DNA of 64,000 nucleotides, taken from assembly GCA_947172415.1 (NCBI GenBank), contig OX359194.1, positions 2,728,001 to 2,792,000 of the forward strand, written 5' to 3'. The notes under the pieces are model-generated. The model did not search any database. It saw only the letters and a program-made list of their open reading frames with translations, and was not told the origin of the DNA. Position numbers and translations under genes: made by a program. Shown in pieces: positions 33,215-43,923 of this stretch. Positions within the stretch are counted from its first letter, which is position 1. Every line of letters begins with the position of its first letter. The stretch is from Chondrosia reniformis. Its lineage: Eukaryota > Porifera > Demospongiae > Chondrillida > Chondrillidae.

Positions 33215-33600
33215 ATATTTGTTCTTTTGGAAGCTAAGTCGGTGCCTAGCCAAAGAAGTACAGCAACATGATTATAACAACGTTAACCAGCCAAACCAGC
33301 TGGACAAATGCAATATGCAGTGTGTACATCTCCAGTGGCAGTTAGACATAACCTGACAGCATATATATCTTCTTGTCTTCACCATGCAAGACTTGGGCAC
33401 GAACATAATAACAAAGGCCAGGAGTACTTTGTATATAATGGATGAAGTTGAATTGCCTGCACATAACCATCCATAAATAATCTATAACCCTTTCCAAGCC
33501 CACGAAGTGAGGACATGCACTCATCATCTGTTGATAACTCCTAAACTGACTGTACATCTTCTGACCACAAGATTGTACCAACTGGCCTCTCTAGAAAGTG
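33215..33600 (-). pseudogene. SWIM zinc-finger transposon-protein relic
   Basis: On the minus strand a broken frame reads ECMSSLRGLGKGYRLFMDGY and VQAIQLHP. After a frame change it reads DIYAVRLCLTATGDVHTAYC then ICPAGLAG, an in-frame stop, and RCYNHVAVLL. The CxCP...CxxH arrangement is the SWIM zinc-finger signature, common in YqaJ/MULE-type transposon proteins. Stops and frameshifts show it is dead. It lies between the caspase-like gene and ABT1. Confidence 0.6.
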
Positions 33601-33733
33601 CTTATACAAGCCGGCAAAGGACAAAAATGGCAATTCCCCTAAGTTAGATGACCAACCATCATCTGGTGCTTTGGGTGCTGCTCGTAAGTTGGGATGTACT
33701 ATTTCAATAATGCCTGCTTTCTGAATATGGTAA

Positions 33734-35250
33734 TTCTATATGTATTGTATGCCTCAGGTTCACAAAACCATATGACATTGTGTATTGGAGGGCTTCATGC
33801 ACTCTGTAGCAGTCTGCATGTCTCTTCAATTCCACAGTATTTGTATGAGACTACTATGGAATTGAAGAACAAAAATCCATGGCCGCCCATTACATGAATG
33901 CTCAGTCAACTTTTACACTCCTGGCAGCTTTAAGCAACCCTGCATGCTTGTCCTGTGTACAGTACCAAAACATATGGCTTGAATAAATAAAAATAACTAA
34001 GACTCTAGTTTTCTTAATCTAAATGTACGTATGTACATGTTAAATCAAATATATCATCTTTAATTAAAAAGTAAAAAGTATATTACATGACTATATAAAT
34101 TCAAGAATCTCTTAATTGATCAGTTACTTAGTCTGGACTTGCTACCAAATACCTACAATCGACAAAATATGGACATAAATTCATAACAAAAGGCAAACAC
34201 TTATAAATATAATAACTTGAGGACTACCATATTATACAGTACATATGTATTGTATCAGTAAGACTATGTACATACATAAGAAAGACAAGAAGAAACACAA
34301 TATACCATACTTCACCATTTGGACTAGAATGTCCTATAGACATGCATACACCTACATACGTATGTAGGTATATAACACATCCCTATCACTTCATAACACA
34401 TTTGTATGAAAAACATTTAAATTGATAGACGGTTAACAAATGCTTACCTTACTCAAAACATCATCACTTATAAGTGACTTGGTACTTCCTGCTGAAGTGG
34501 TATCTCCTTCTTGAAGGACTACTCGCTGTTTATATTCTCTCTTTAGTAAAGTACTTTTATCAGCCCTAATAGGATTTTTTCTCTTCTTTCTTTCTTCCAT
34601 TGCAGTATATGCCTTCTGTTTTTCAACATTACTGAGGTAGAATTTGTTTTCCCTCTTGGCTTGATTCACTTCAGTTCTAAGCTTCTGGTCTCTAACGGCT
34701 TGTTCATAAGCTATTAGGAGAAAATTACAGTCAGTACATTGCCAATATATATCATCATGTGACACAACATATTTTGTATAAGTGCATAATATACTAGTAG
34801 AATCTCTTGAAAAGCCCAAGATTGTAAGAGTTCCATATGTTGAATAATAAGGACACACTGTTTTAATAATCTCTACATGGACATCAATGCTGTGACTAAT
34901 AATTTTGGGCTTCTTCTATTAGCTGTTAGACAACTTTACATTAAAAATTGATTGGGGGGGGGGGGGGGGGGGGGGGCAATGGTAGTTTCACATATAGAGT
35001 CATTACTACATATGTACACGTAGAGACTATAATCAAATGCACAAACTAACTTAATCCCTTCGAATTCTGTACACATATGACAGCATTTGGAGTGTGTATA
35101 GGCAGATACAGTACATAATGGTGATACAACACTGACAAGGTAGTACTTTCTTGTCAACAATATAACACATACTATTCACCCTCTTCTTTATTAAGTACTG
35201 GAATAGACCACCATCTTCTTCATTATCCACAGGGCTGCATAGAGCCCCCC
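33734..35250. repeat. Segmental duplication, ABT1-containing copy
   Basis: Partner of 25938-27500. This copy contains the functional ABT1 exons 4 and 5 and their 3' flank, so it is probably the parental location, though the segment could have been extended by later inversion of its distal 230 bp. Confidence 0.9.
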
Positions 35251-38074
35251 TAGACATTTGGGAGCTCCCTAAACTGCTTCGACACCCTTAAACCATTACC
35301 CCCCTCCCCTAAATTTTGAAACTTTTCATTTCCTCCCCATGACCCAAAGTTCTCCATGCAACCCCCTGCATGGTCTACCAACCAAAACACTTATACTTGT
35401 ACATACGTAAGCCACAGAAGCATACATACCTAATTTCTCTGTCAGGTTGGTCCATTTAAATTTGGGTAGATACTTTATATTCCAAATATCATCATGATAG
35501 TAACTGCGCTTCTTTCCACCTGCAAGATCACAAACATTATGAAAGAGTACCACTGTAGAGTCTAATGTAAAGTAGCCCTATCTAAGAAAAATCCAACACA
35601 CCATATTTCTTACATGCTACATCTCAATCAATCAATCTAGCTTTATGAACAAATCTACAAACATATGTTGTTCCTACACTATACATTCCACAGTTCACCT
35701 ACGAAACTACTACAATTGTTATATATACATACGTAGTCCACATACAAAATGAAGTGGCTCAAACATATATGAATTACTAAAATGGCTAATGGTAGCTTCC
35801 TGCGTTGGGATTCATGTTGCGATTGACGACCTAATATTACATGCTACATCTACTTTACAGTAAAGGGCCTATAGGGATCTAAACCTGGTGAGAGCTTTGG
35901 ATGAGGATACAAGAGTTTCTCCTTCTCCACTGGGCTAGACAGCTGAATCGGGGAATTCCACCCTTCATCATCATCAGTGGTCTGGGAATACTTGCTTTTC
36001 TTGATCTCTTGTGAGTCCTTGTATGACACTTATACCCCGATGCCATGGCAACGGGCTGGTTAATGGTGGGGTATATTTGTGATATACGCGAGATTTGTTG
36101 ATTGGTTCACGGATATACGCGTGAAAGGTTAATTGGATGGTTTGAACCAATTAGCACCAAAGCATTCGCGCAAGCCATTTGTTAAGAGTAGCAGCTTTAC
36201 AATTCTTGAAAATGTCGAGTGGACACTGGTCGGCAGAAAACTTCTTGTTGTGCACGTCCCTCCAAGCTGAGAAGGTGTTAAAGGCCCACTTTGTCATTTT
36301 CTCAGTGTTTCCTGGGACATATTTGGTCGACAACTTCTCCACTTCTTCACTAGACAGAGAAGGAAACCGCTCGTTCTCTTTGTTCGCCATCGCTTCTCCC
36401 ACCCGATCGCCATGGACAACTGGGTATAAAGCAGTTATAGCCCATGGTCTCGGACTTCCGCCAGAATATAATACGAGGCCGAGGCGCCCCTGGGCTATAA
36501 CTATTACATATAGTCATATACTTTATACCATCTCTTTACAAGCAAACTAGCTGCAGTAAACTTATGTAACAACCAACAAAAGCAAAATACTACGAGCATA
36601 TCATCATCATCACTGAACTCTGGATATTACCCCTGCCCACTCATGTCCCCTGAGGAGCATATTGAGCAAATCAAATCTTAAAGTTCCCCTATATTTTCCA
36701 TATTAGTGGTCAGCCACACTTTTGGCTCCATCCCTTATATGTTGATAAGGAAACCACAAGCATTTTTGCTTTTGGGAGTAGTTATTAGCAGACTAGTCCC
36801 TCAAAATCCCATTGTATGCCATACTGATGAGTCCTAATAAGGACAAAACAGCTGTCTATGGCTCGACCATCTTTTTGAGTAGCTAGGGGATATATCGATG
36901 CTTTAAGATTGGCTTTAGATCTTAAAGTTCCCCTATTTTTCTACTACGAGCATCCAGACTCAAAAGTAAATGTAACGGTAAGACAACTTATAAATAGTTA
37001 AACCACCCGCAAAGAGTTGGACATGGTAACTAATAAGCTTCATAAAAAGAGTACCACTGAAATGTAGCCTTTGTACGTATATATGATACAAATAACCTAA
37101 GCTTCCCATTAAAGTACGTGGGTGTATGCACATTTAAGGACCTACTCCTATGCTGCATTATAATTTATTCAGTCTGCTACAAATGACAGTTAATACAGAC
37201 AGAACACATACGTACCCAAGAGTTGGTTGTTTAAACAGGTGGCTACCATTTTGGCTGTCCTTCTATCCATAAACTCAATCCAGCCTTCAGTGAACATTTT
37301 CTTCTTATTTCCACCGCCTTTCTTCCTTTTTCTCCGAACAGAAGGGTCTACATATGTAAGACCAAAGGCTAACTTAAAGTATAAACTGCTAACATTATAC
37401 ACTACTACAAACATTCATTCTCAATTTACTACCATGAAAACACGCAAGCATAAATGTTAACAAATTGACATTTTAATTACATACCAAGCCAAGGACTCAC
37501 AATAGATTTAGAAGACAAAGATTTCCAGGGTCACTAATGAAGGGTGGAATTCCCAGAAACAGCTGTCTGGTCAAGTGGAGGAGAAGGAGAAGAAAACTAT
37601 TGTATCCTCATCCAAAGCTCTCACTAGATGTAGTTCCCTATAGGCATGTTACTCTCAAGTAGATGCAGCATTCATGCAGTGTTTTAAAACAAGTAGTCAG
37701 CTAATTCAAAGCAGTAAATGAGTGTCATGTCTGCTCAAAGATATGGTACTCTTCTCCTAACCTTCTGGTTGCAGGAAAAGTCGTCCTACTTCTCCATACT
37801 GGGAAAATATCTGCCTCACTTTATGAGGTTTCATAAAAGGAGGTATTCTACTCAAATATACTATTCCCGTCTGATGCTCTTTTTGAAATAAACTAGTAGT
37901 TGTCCCCTTCCTCGATTCTTTAAATTTCTTTTTGGGTATGATTTCTGCACTACCTTCGTTATCATCTATTAAGTCTTTTTCATTTGATCCATCTTTAACG
38001 TCGTCATCATTGCTATACAAGGATATATCACTGTCTGAAAAATCCCCTTCTCTAGAGGCCGCAACGGCGGCCAT
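34120..38074 (-). CDS. ABT1: ABT1/ESF2 ribosome-biogenesis RNA-binding protein
   Basis: Five exons join in phase: 38074-37762, 37347-37216, 35519-35430, 34710-34448, 34152-34120, encoding 276 residues, close to human ABT1. An acidic N-terminus precedes an RRM starting at [20 protein letters not shown] (residue 70) with [13 protein letters not shown], a basic [11 protein letters not shown] insertion, [16 protein letters not shown], then [19 protein letters not shown] charged helical tail ([30 protein letters not shown]) and a final [10 protein letters not shown] follow. In yeast and human this protein binds the U3/pre-18S region and activates the Dbp8-type helicase in the small-subunit processome; a role in basal transcription was also proposed. 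The promoter is shared head-to-head with the gene at 38519. Introns 1 and 2 carry inverted copies of repeat R3; intron 3 contains a 23-base G run. Confidence 0.92.
34954..34976 (+). repeat. Homopolymer of 23 guanines
   Basis: An uninterrupted G run in ABT1 intron 3. The duplicate at 27256 has only about seven G. Length in the assembly may be imprecise. Confidence 0.9.
35868..36018 (+). repeat. Dispersed repeat R3, copy c
   Basis: GATGAGGATACAAGAG, CTCCTTCTCCACTGGG, CTAGACAGCTG, GGGAATTCCACCCTTCATC and TTGATCTCTTGTGAG match copy a in order. It lies in ABT1 intron 2 and is inverted relative to copy d in intron 1. Confidence 0.65.
36151..36402 (-). pseudogene. Fragment resembling N-terminus of Crypton/ZMYM-KCTD1-type proteins
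   Basis: An 83-codon frame reads [40 protein letters not shown] and then a weak LNKWLARM. The pattern FPxLSxEEL...NTxKxTxxAxxxFxxW is typical of the N-terminal SAM-like region of Crypton-derived tyrosine-recombinase proteins. No catalytic domain follows. Short inverted repeats (GTTATAGCCCATGG and CCTGGGCTATAAC) lie beside it at 36434-36503. Within ABT1 intron 2, on the same strand as the gene. Confidence 0.4.
37525..37650 (-). repeat. Dispersed repeat R3, copy d
   Basis: Reverse complement of the family: GTCACTAATGAAGGGTGGAA, TTCCCAGAAACAGCTGTCTG, AAGTGGAGGAGAAGGAGAAG, GTATCCTCATCCAAAGCTCT. The best preserved of the four copies by eye. It lies in ABT1 intron 1. Confidence 0.7.
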
Positions 38075-38518
38075 TTTCCGATGTTACGTGAATGCTGTTT
38101 AGTATACTATCCGCATACTTGCTTTATGTGTATGAAGATATCAAGCACCGGAACGAAGTTAATTGAGTGATGCGGCCAAAAAATTCGGGTGAAAAAAGAT
38201 CACCACCTCTACGTCGCAACGCGAGTAGATACATGCGCTGCTATCTCATAACTTATGACAAACCAGTTATGTGTACGTTTTAAGTTTAAAGTTCTATTTA
38301 TCCTGAATTGCACTAGCAAAAATTGGTGTGGCCATGGCATACGGAGGCGATATAGCTACGCTAGACTAGGCTTACACTAATTAAATTAAATATAAAAGGG
38401 AATTCCAATTCGAAATTGAAAATTCTATATACGCCTGCGCATGCATTCCATTATATCCACTCTTATAGTTTATTCTTAGCCTTCAATTCGGTAAATCGGA
38501 GAAGAACTATATAAGATA
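38075..38518. promoter_or_regulatory. Bidirectional promoter region between ABT1 and DUF4430-like gene
   Basis: The two ATG codons point away from each other across 444 bp. Part of it is richer in CG (CACCTCTACGTCGCAACGCG). No TATA box is obvious for ABT1; TATATAAG-like sequence lies just before the ATG at 38519 (ACTATATAAGATA). Confidence 0.45.
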
Positions 38519-38863
38519 ATGGCTCAAGCTGAGATCACAGTTATTATAATAATAGATTCTGGAAAGCCTAAATCAGAAAGATACGAAGTTAGAGTCCCAG
38601 CTACTTCGTATGGCCTCACAGTAATGGAAATATGGGCAAGACAAAGCGAACAGACATTTCAAATTACCTTTTATCCTAGGGTTCCTGGGTACTTAATGGA
38701 TAAAATCAACGATGTCCCTGTTAAAAAAGAAGATGGTGTGTACTGGCATCTTTATACTGGTCATTCTGAAGATACTTTGATATATAGCTCCGAAGGGATA
38801 AGTCAATACAATCCTGGTGAAGATGGTCCATTTCTAAAATGGCAGCTCAAGAAGGAAAAGTAA
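38519..38863 (+). CDS. Small DUF4430/transcobalamin-C-terminal-like protein
   Basis: A single-exon frame of 114 residues starts MAQAEITVIIIIDSGKPKSE. It contains GYLMDKINDVPVKKEDGVYW and ends SEGISQYNPGEDGPFLKWQL. The pattern G-Y-hydrophobic-I-N-D/G-V...YW...GI..Y.P..G..L.W is that of the DUF4430 beta-rich module found at the end of transcobalamin and in standalone proteins. There is no signal peptide, so it is probably intracellular. Ligand and function are unknown. Confidence 0.55.
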   Translation: MAQAEITVIIIIDSGKPKSERYEVRVPATSYGLTVMEIWARQSEQTFQITFYPRVPGYLMDKINDVPVKKEDGVYWHLYTGHSEDTLIYSSEGISQYNPGEDGPFLKWQLKKEK

Positions 38864-38889
38864 CAGAGGATGGCTGAAGTCACACAACT

Positions 38890-40040
38890 GCAACTTCCAC
38901 TATATATGTATGCATAAGTGTGTGGTTATACGTACATCGTAGATCATGCATATATAACAATATAGTGTCGTTATATACAATAATTCTTTCATAATGACTT
39001 GTTTAAATTTGGTATATAGTTTGTATATATATATAGTTTGTCGGTAAGTCCATGCAGTTAGTCACTTTATAGTGATTCTATATACCTATTTTAGACCATT
39101 AAAGCCCACGAGGTAAATAATCGTCAAATTTCACACTGACTACATGCATGTCATTTCATCAACAATACATTAGCATTGCTGCAAAAACTATTTTACATAT
39201 ATGATGAGGCTTGTTACATATCACTATATTTTTGTCACCTTTTTGAGAGCTTGACAATGAATTCGAAGTCATAAAAACTTATTATTTGTTAACTAATTCG
39301 CCTAATAACCTGCCAAACACTTATATTGCTTCTATACATACTTTTGAAACCTGGCAGTTCAAATAGGTTTCATGCCCCCTGAAACCTGAGATTTGATCCT
39401 GTGTTTTTACACTTAAAGATGTAAGTTATATAATGAATGAACAAATATCAATATCCATTTCCACTTACTAACAGCACTCCAAAAAAACAGCTTCAGACAA
39501 TGTCATGTCATACCCAACTATATATACCAATTTGTGACCTAATTTATATATGTATCTACACCATAAGTCATATGCTTAAATCACAGCATGGATTTTTATA
39601 AACATACACATGTACAATCAACTCAGCCCCTTAAAGTCTCAATCATCTATAGCTAATATAACAGCCTTAGACCTTGGCCTGCATCCATTTTTTTATATGT
39701 GACTTATAAACTAAAACTGGTTGGGCCATCCTTTAATTTTTGTTGTATATATGGCATGTCACAATAATAAAAATCTATTTTTTATATTTTTTATATTTTT
39801 TTACTTAATAATAATAACAATATTTAATTAGAGTTCATGCCTCTAATCAAGTCAAAGACATCTGTCTGGACCCTGGACGTGCCCAGGTTATATTATTACA
39901 CACTATGATAAAGTACTGACATTGAGCTATATATGTATATATACATATAGAAATCCAAGTGACCCCTAGGATAATCAGTATTTTAAATAGTACGTATAGT
40001 TGCAGGCTTTGAAATCCTCAACTACTGCATAGAGAGTAGT
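38890..40040. other. Spacer without recognisable genes
   Basis: AT-rich, with stops in all frames and runs of TATATA. No RNA gene or family repeat was seen. Confidence 0.5.
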
Positions 40041-40054
40041 ACACAAGAAACGTT

Positions 40055-40230
40055 ACGTACGTATACGGACCGTCTGTTTACAGAAAATGTCCCGTCTTTT
40101 CAAAGAAGACGGCCAGAAGACAATCCGTTTTCTCGGAAAAGACGATATCGTCTTTTACCGTGTGTCGCTTTCCCAGAAACAGTACGGAAACGGTAAGTAG
40201 ACGGCATCGTGTACAGACCCGTCTATTAAA
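40055..40230. repeat. Cluster of GTCTT/AAGAC hairpins with a 20-bp perfect palindrome
   Basis: CCGTCTT-TTCAAAG-AAGACGG forms one hairpin. AAAAGACGATATCGTCTTTT at 40137-40156 is a perfect palindrome. GACCGTCTGTTTACAG and CTGT-like GTGTACAGACCCGTCT lie at either side as approximate inverted ends. Similar ACGG/CCGT-rich sequence occurs at 43150-43300. Probably a degenerate non-autonomous element. Confidence 0.4.
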
Positions 40231-40562
40231 CGTATATGTCTGGTATGTTTGCCGTCGTATTCGACTAATGTTTATAATGATTTTAATGCTTCCTACGGGC
40301 CTGTAATCATACTTATTTTGTATTCTCCCGTCTTCGCGTACACGTATATACATGCAGAGAATTAACAAGTTGCGATAACGTAAATTGAATAAATTGTGAA
40401 TACAATATTAAATCAAAATGCTGAATTAAATAAACTTTTAAATATTAATATGTTTGTAATAAAATGGATAATATAAAAGAGGTTAACAGCTAGTACAGTA
40501 CTACCTATATATGTACTGAGTTCAAAAATGCAAACCTTTTTCTACGTCCTTTGTGAATGCTA

Positions 40563-42748
40563 TTAGTAGCACTCCCCAAGAAGTTCGTCCATAGAACTAT
40601 CACTGTTATCTTCAATGCCGTCATCTTGCCCTGTAACAGCAGTAATGTTTACTGAAGGAGATGGCACGACTTCTGAAACTGGTAGACTTTCTCTTTGAAT
40701 TTCCAATTCTTCTTCCCCATTTTGCCAAGTCCTACTAATAGCCCAATTAGGTGTACCCCTATAGGTGGCTCTGAAGGATTGGTATGTCCTGGGACATATG
40801 CATGTTTCACCAAACCATTTCCTCTGCTCTTGGGCAGTTTTTCCAGCCTTCTATCTAACTTCTTGATAAAGGCTTGAAAGACTATAATAATAGAAAATGG
40901 AAATTACACTTTTGCTTTAAAAATACAGTTTAATTTAGATACCTACCTTCTGATCTCCAACAAGGCGAGGAAACTGTAAAAGTTACTTCATTTCTGTTAT
41001 CATAGTCCGACTCTTCCTGAGACATACATTTTATAGGTAGATTTTTCCAAGCATTACTTTCAACACTTCCTTTTAATACAGTACTCCTCCTCTGGAACAA
41101 CTATTAAGGAATGGATATATATCATGGATATGGATAAATTTATCTAAGACTAGATGATGAATTGGTAACATATACCTTTTTTGCCTGTTGTAAACTTTGG
41201 TGACTGCCTTGTTTTTTTCTGCAATATCTTTCCTGCTGTCCCTTTCATCTAGTACAAGTCTCCTTCTTGACTCGTAATACCTATAAACAGCACCTTTATA
41301 TTGAAATTATGAAAAGAGTATTTAATGCATGACTTTGTGATTGAATTCAAGTCCAACTTACGTGATATAATTGCCTCACTAAATATGTCCCTAAAATGGC
41401 CCTTAATTTGTCTACTCAAATGCGTGGCCACATCTTGATTGTGTGCTTCTTTATATCTATAGAAAACAAAATCTCATGCAGTAAACACAACATGAGCCAT
41501 GTATTCTTGCTAACTGAACTGTATATAGTATATAGTGTATTACATACTATATATATATTATGTGTACACATTCAATAATCATGTATATATTATACTATCA
41601 ATTATTTAAGCATTTATATATATGAATCTATATACCTACTAACTACATCAGTAGATACAACATGAGCCATGTTCTCATACTGAGCTAGCTCGGAGGAGAG
41701 TACTATCTAGTAGACATTCACTTAAATACAATTAAAACAATTGGTGTAACTGCTAGCCGAGCATCAGTAGATACAACATGAGCCATGTTCTCATACTGAG
41801 CTAGCTCGGAGGAGAGTACTATCTAGTAGACATTCACTTAAATACAATTAAAACAATTGGTGTAACTGCTAGCCGAGCATCAGTAGATACAACATGAGCC
41901 ATGTTCTCATACTGAGCTAGCTCGGAGGAGATCTATCTAGTAGACATTCACTTAAATACAATTAAAACAATTGGTATAACTGCTAGCCGAGCATCAGTAG
42001 ATACAACATGAGCCATGTTCTCATACTGAGCTAGCTCGGAGGAGAGTACTATCTAGTAGACATTCAATTAAATACAATTAAAACAATTGGTGTAACTGCT
42101 ATATAGCCGAGCATCAGTAGTTCTCATACTGAGCTAGCTCAGAGGAGATTATTATATACGTAGTAGACATTCATCGACAATTAATTGTAATTACTTTGCT
42201 ATATAATAAATTCTAAATACCTGCCACCAACCCTAATTTTCTATTAAATAGGTTTGGAGCATTTGAGTGCAAGTGCTTTATTTCACCTTGTTTATGACAG
42301 GCAGGAGGAAGTATATATATATAATAAATCAAACTGTTGTACATATATCAAACCAGTTGATTTAATAAGAACACATTTAATTCTTATTTCAATTATTGTA
42401 GTTATATATATACAAATTTACTTACAGAGAGCTCCTTAGGAATAAGTGTTTTTCCTTTATTGGGCTTTTCCTGCATAGCAGTTAAAATATTAGTCTTATC
42501 CTCCAGAGCCTGCAACTTTTCTGAAAGCATCTTCTGCTGTTCAACCACCTTCTCTAGAGAAGTTAAAACCTGTTGTTGAAATGGTTGTCTGCTCCCTGCC
42601 TGAATATACTTTGCAGCTCATGATGTTGATTTAGAGGTGTTGTGGGGCGATTGAACGCTGATTGTCTACTGATTGTGGGTCTCGTAGTTGACCTAGGAGT
42701 ACTAGTAGAAGAATAAAATCCGTTTAAGCTACGACCAGAACTTGTCAT
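40563..42748 (-). pseudogene. Decayed multi-exon gene of a transposon-associated family
   Basis: Order on the minus strand: a Ser/Thr/Arg-rich start (42748) leading after a frame change into a coiled coil (QQQVLTSLEKVVEQQKMLSE); an exon ending near 41360 with HLSRQIKGHFRDIFSEAI; an exon at about 41278-41174 with YYESRRRLVLDERDSRKD; one ending at 40947 with NAWKNLPIKCMSQEESDYDN and PCWRSE; and a last one from 40881 with LDRRLEKLPKSRGNGLVKHA. A single-base frame change then gives TPNWAISRTW and an acidic end. The combination K/RSNxxWK.LP...E.D...P.WRS...LD resembles a widespread invertebrate family (tentatively C14orf93-like, often multi-copy). Two frame breaks and poor phase joins mark it as non-functional. 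Confidence 0.45.
41646..42160 (+). repeat. Tandem repeat, four and a half copies of about 116 bp
   Basis: CATCAGTAGATACAACATGA starts units at 41646, 41762, 41878 and 41992, with a truncated unit at 42112. Each holds GAGCTAGCTCGG and AATTAAAACAATTGG. It lies in an intron position of the decayed gene at 40563-42748. Confidence 0.9.
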
Positions 42749-42898
42749 GTTTGCCTATGAAGTCGTTGTCTTCAGCAGCTGCTCCCAAATGCGACGTGAT
42801 TGATGACGTCGTAGTGGTGAAATCACGCTCAAATATCTTGACGTAATTAATTATAATATCATCGAGAAGCCATTATATGTAAGGCGACAGCTGAACGA

Positions 42899-43145
42899 TT
42901 CCTTTAATTAAGCTGATAAAGCTTCGCTTGAACTACCTCGCCTTGAAACCGTATCATTGACTTGTGACTCGTGCATTTCGCTGCTTGAAGATGAAGAACA
43001 CAATAGTGTATCTGCTAGATGATCGCTCATGATTCTCACAAACGCGCAACCGTATCGACAGCTGGAGTGAATGACTTCAAATCCTATCATAATATCATTA
43101 TTACACAATGAAGTGATATAATAATTATATAAACCCATATGCATA
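42899..43145 (-). other. Short serine-rich frame, unassigned
   Basis: The minus strand has an ATG frame beginning MSDHLADTLLCSSSSSSEMH and ending SSSEALSA with a stop at about 42908. It precedes nothing recognisable and could be the first exon of a mobile-element gene or open by chance. Confidence 0.2.
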
Positions 43146-43377
43146 TTAATGATTTCAGTAAAGGGGCGGGCGAAATACGGTATCCGTTCTCTTTTTGATT
43201 AAATACGGCACCGTCATTCTCCCGTATATTTCTTTTCCCGTCTTCGTCACGTCCAATTTCAATAACACGGATTCTGTGGTGTACCGTCTTTCCTTACGTA
43301 ATTTCTTGTGGTAGTTGATACAGATCATCCAATTGCAAGCTAGAACACATGGCCTACCAATTACCTTTTCACACCTT

Positions 43378-43613
43378 AGTATAGACTGAAGATGATACAT
43401 CTGCATGCCATATATCAACAAAGGTTCCAGTCTTAAAGGGGTCTCAGCTAATGACCACAGCAGATTTGATTTGCATTGTGAGGGAGCTAAGAATACCGAC
43501 GGTCGGTTGCATGCATGCATTCGCATAATCAACAGGGTTAGAGACCATTTTGTAACTGGTACGCAAGGACAAGGCCTTTATTATATGTATGTCATATGAT
43601 GTCCCTTGCAAAA
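43378..43613 (+). repeat. Dispersed repeat R4, copy a
   Basis: AGTATAGACTGAAGATGATA, CATCTGCATGCCATATATCA, GGTCTCAGCTAA, GAGGGAGCTAAGAATACCGA and CATATGATGTCCCTTG occur in order here and at 51887-52142. A diverged copy is at 60985-61190. No coding potential. Confidence 0.85.
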
Positions 43614-43923
43614 AATGGCCGCTAACCAATGGAAGAGAACTAATAAGTGTAGATCAGAAGCTTGAGATCTGCAAACGATTGAAGAAAGGGGCTACTATTA
43701 CTTCATTTTCGAAGGAATTGAATACATAATGTATTGGGAAGTCAACAATTTGTAATATAAAGCTGTTATTTAAGCGAAATGAAGAAAAATTGGTCACTTT
43801 TGTAGAGAAACTGCTTGCTGTTTGATTATATGTACGTTTTGATATTACGAACAGGCCAATCCCCAATTAGTTCGGATAATCCACATTCCACTGTATAATA
43901 ACTGAACTAATTAGTTATGATAG

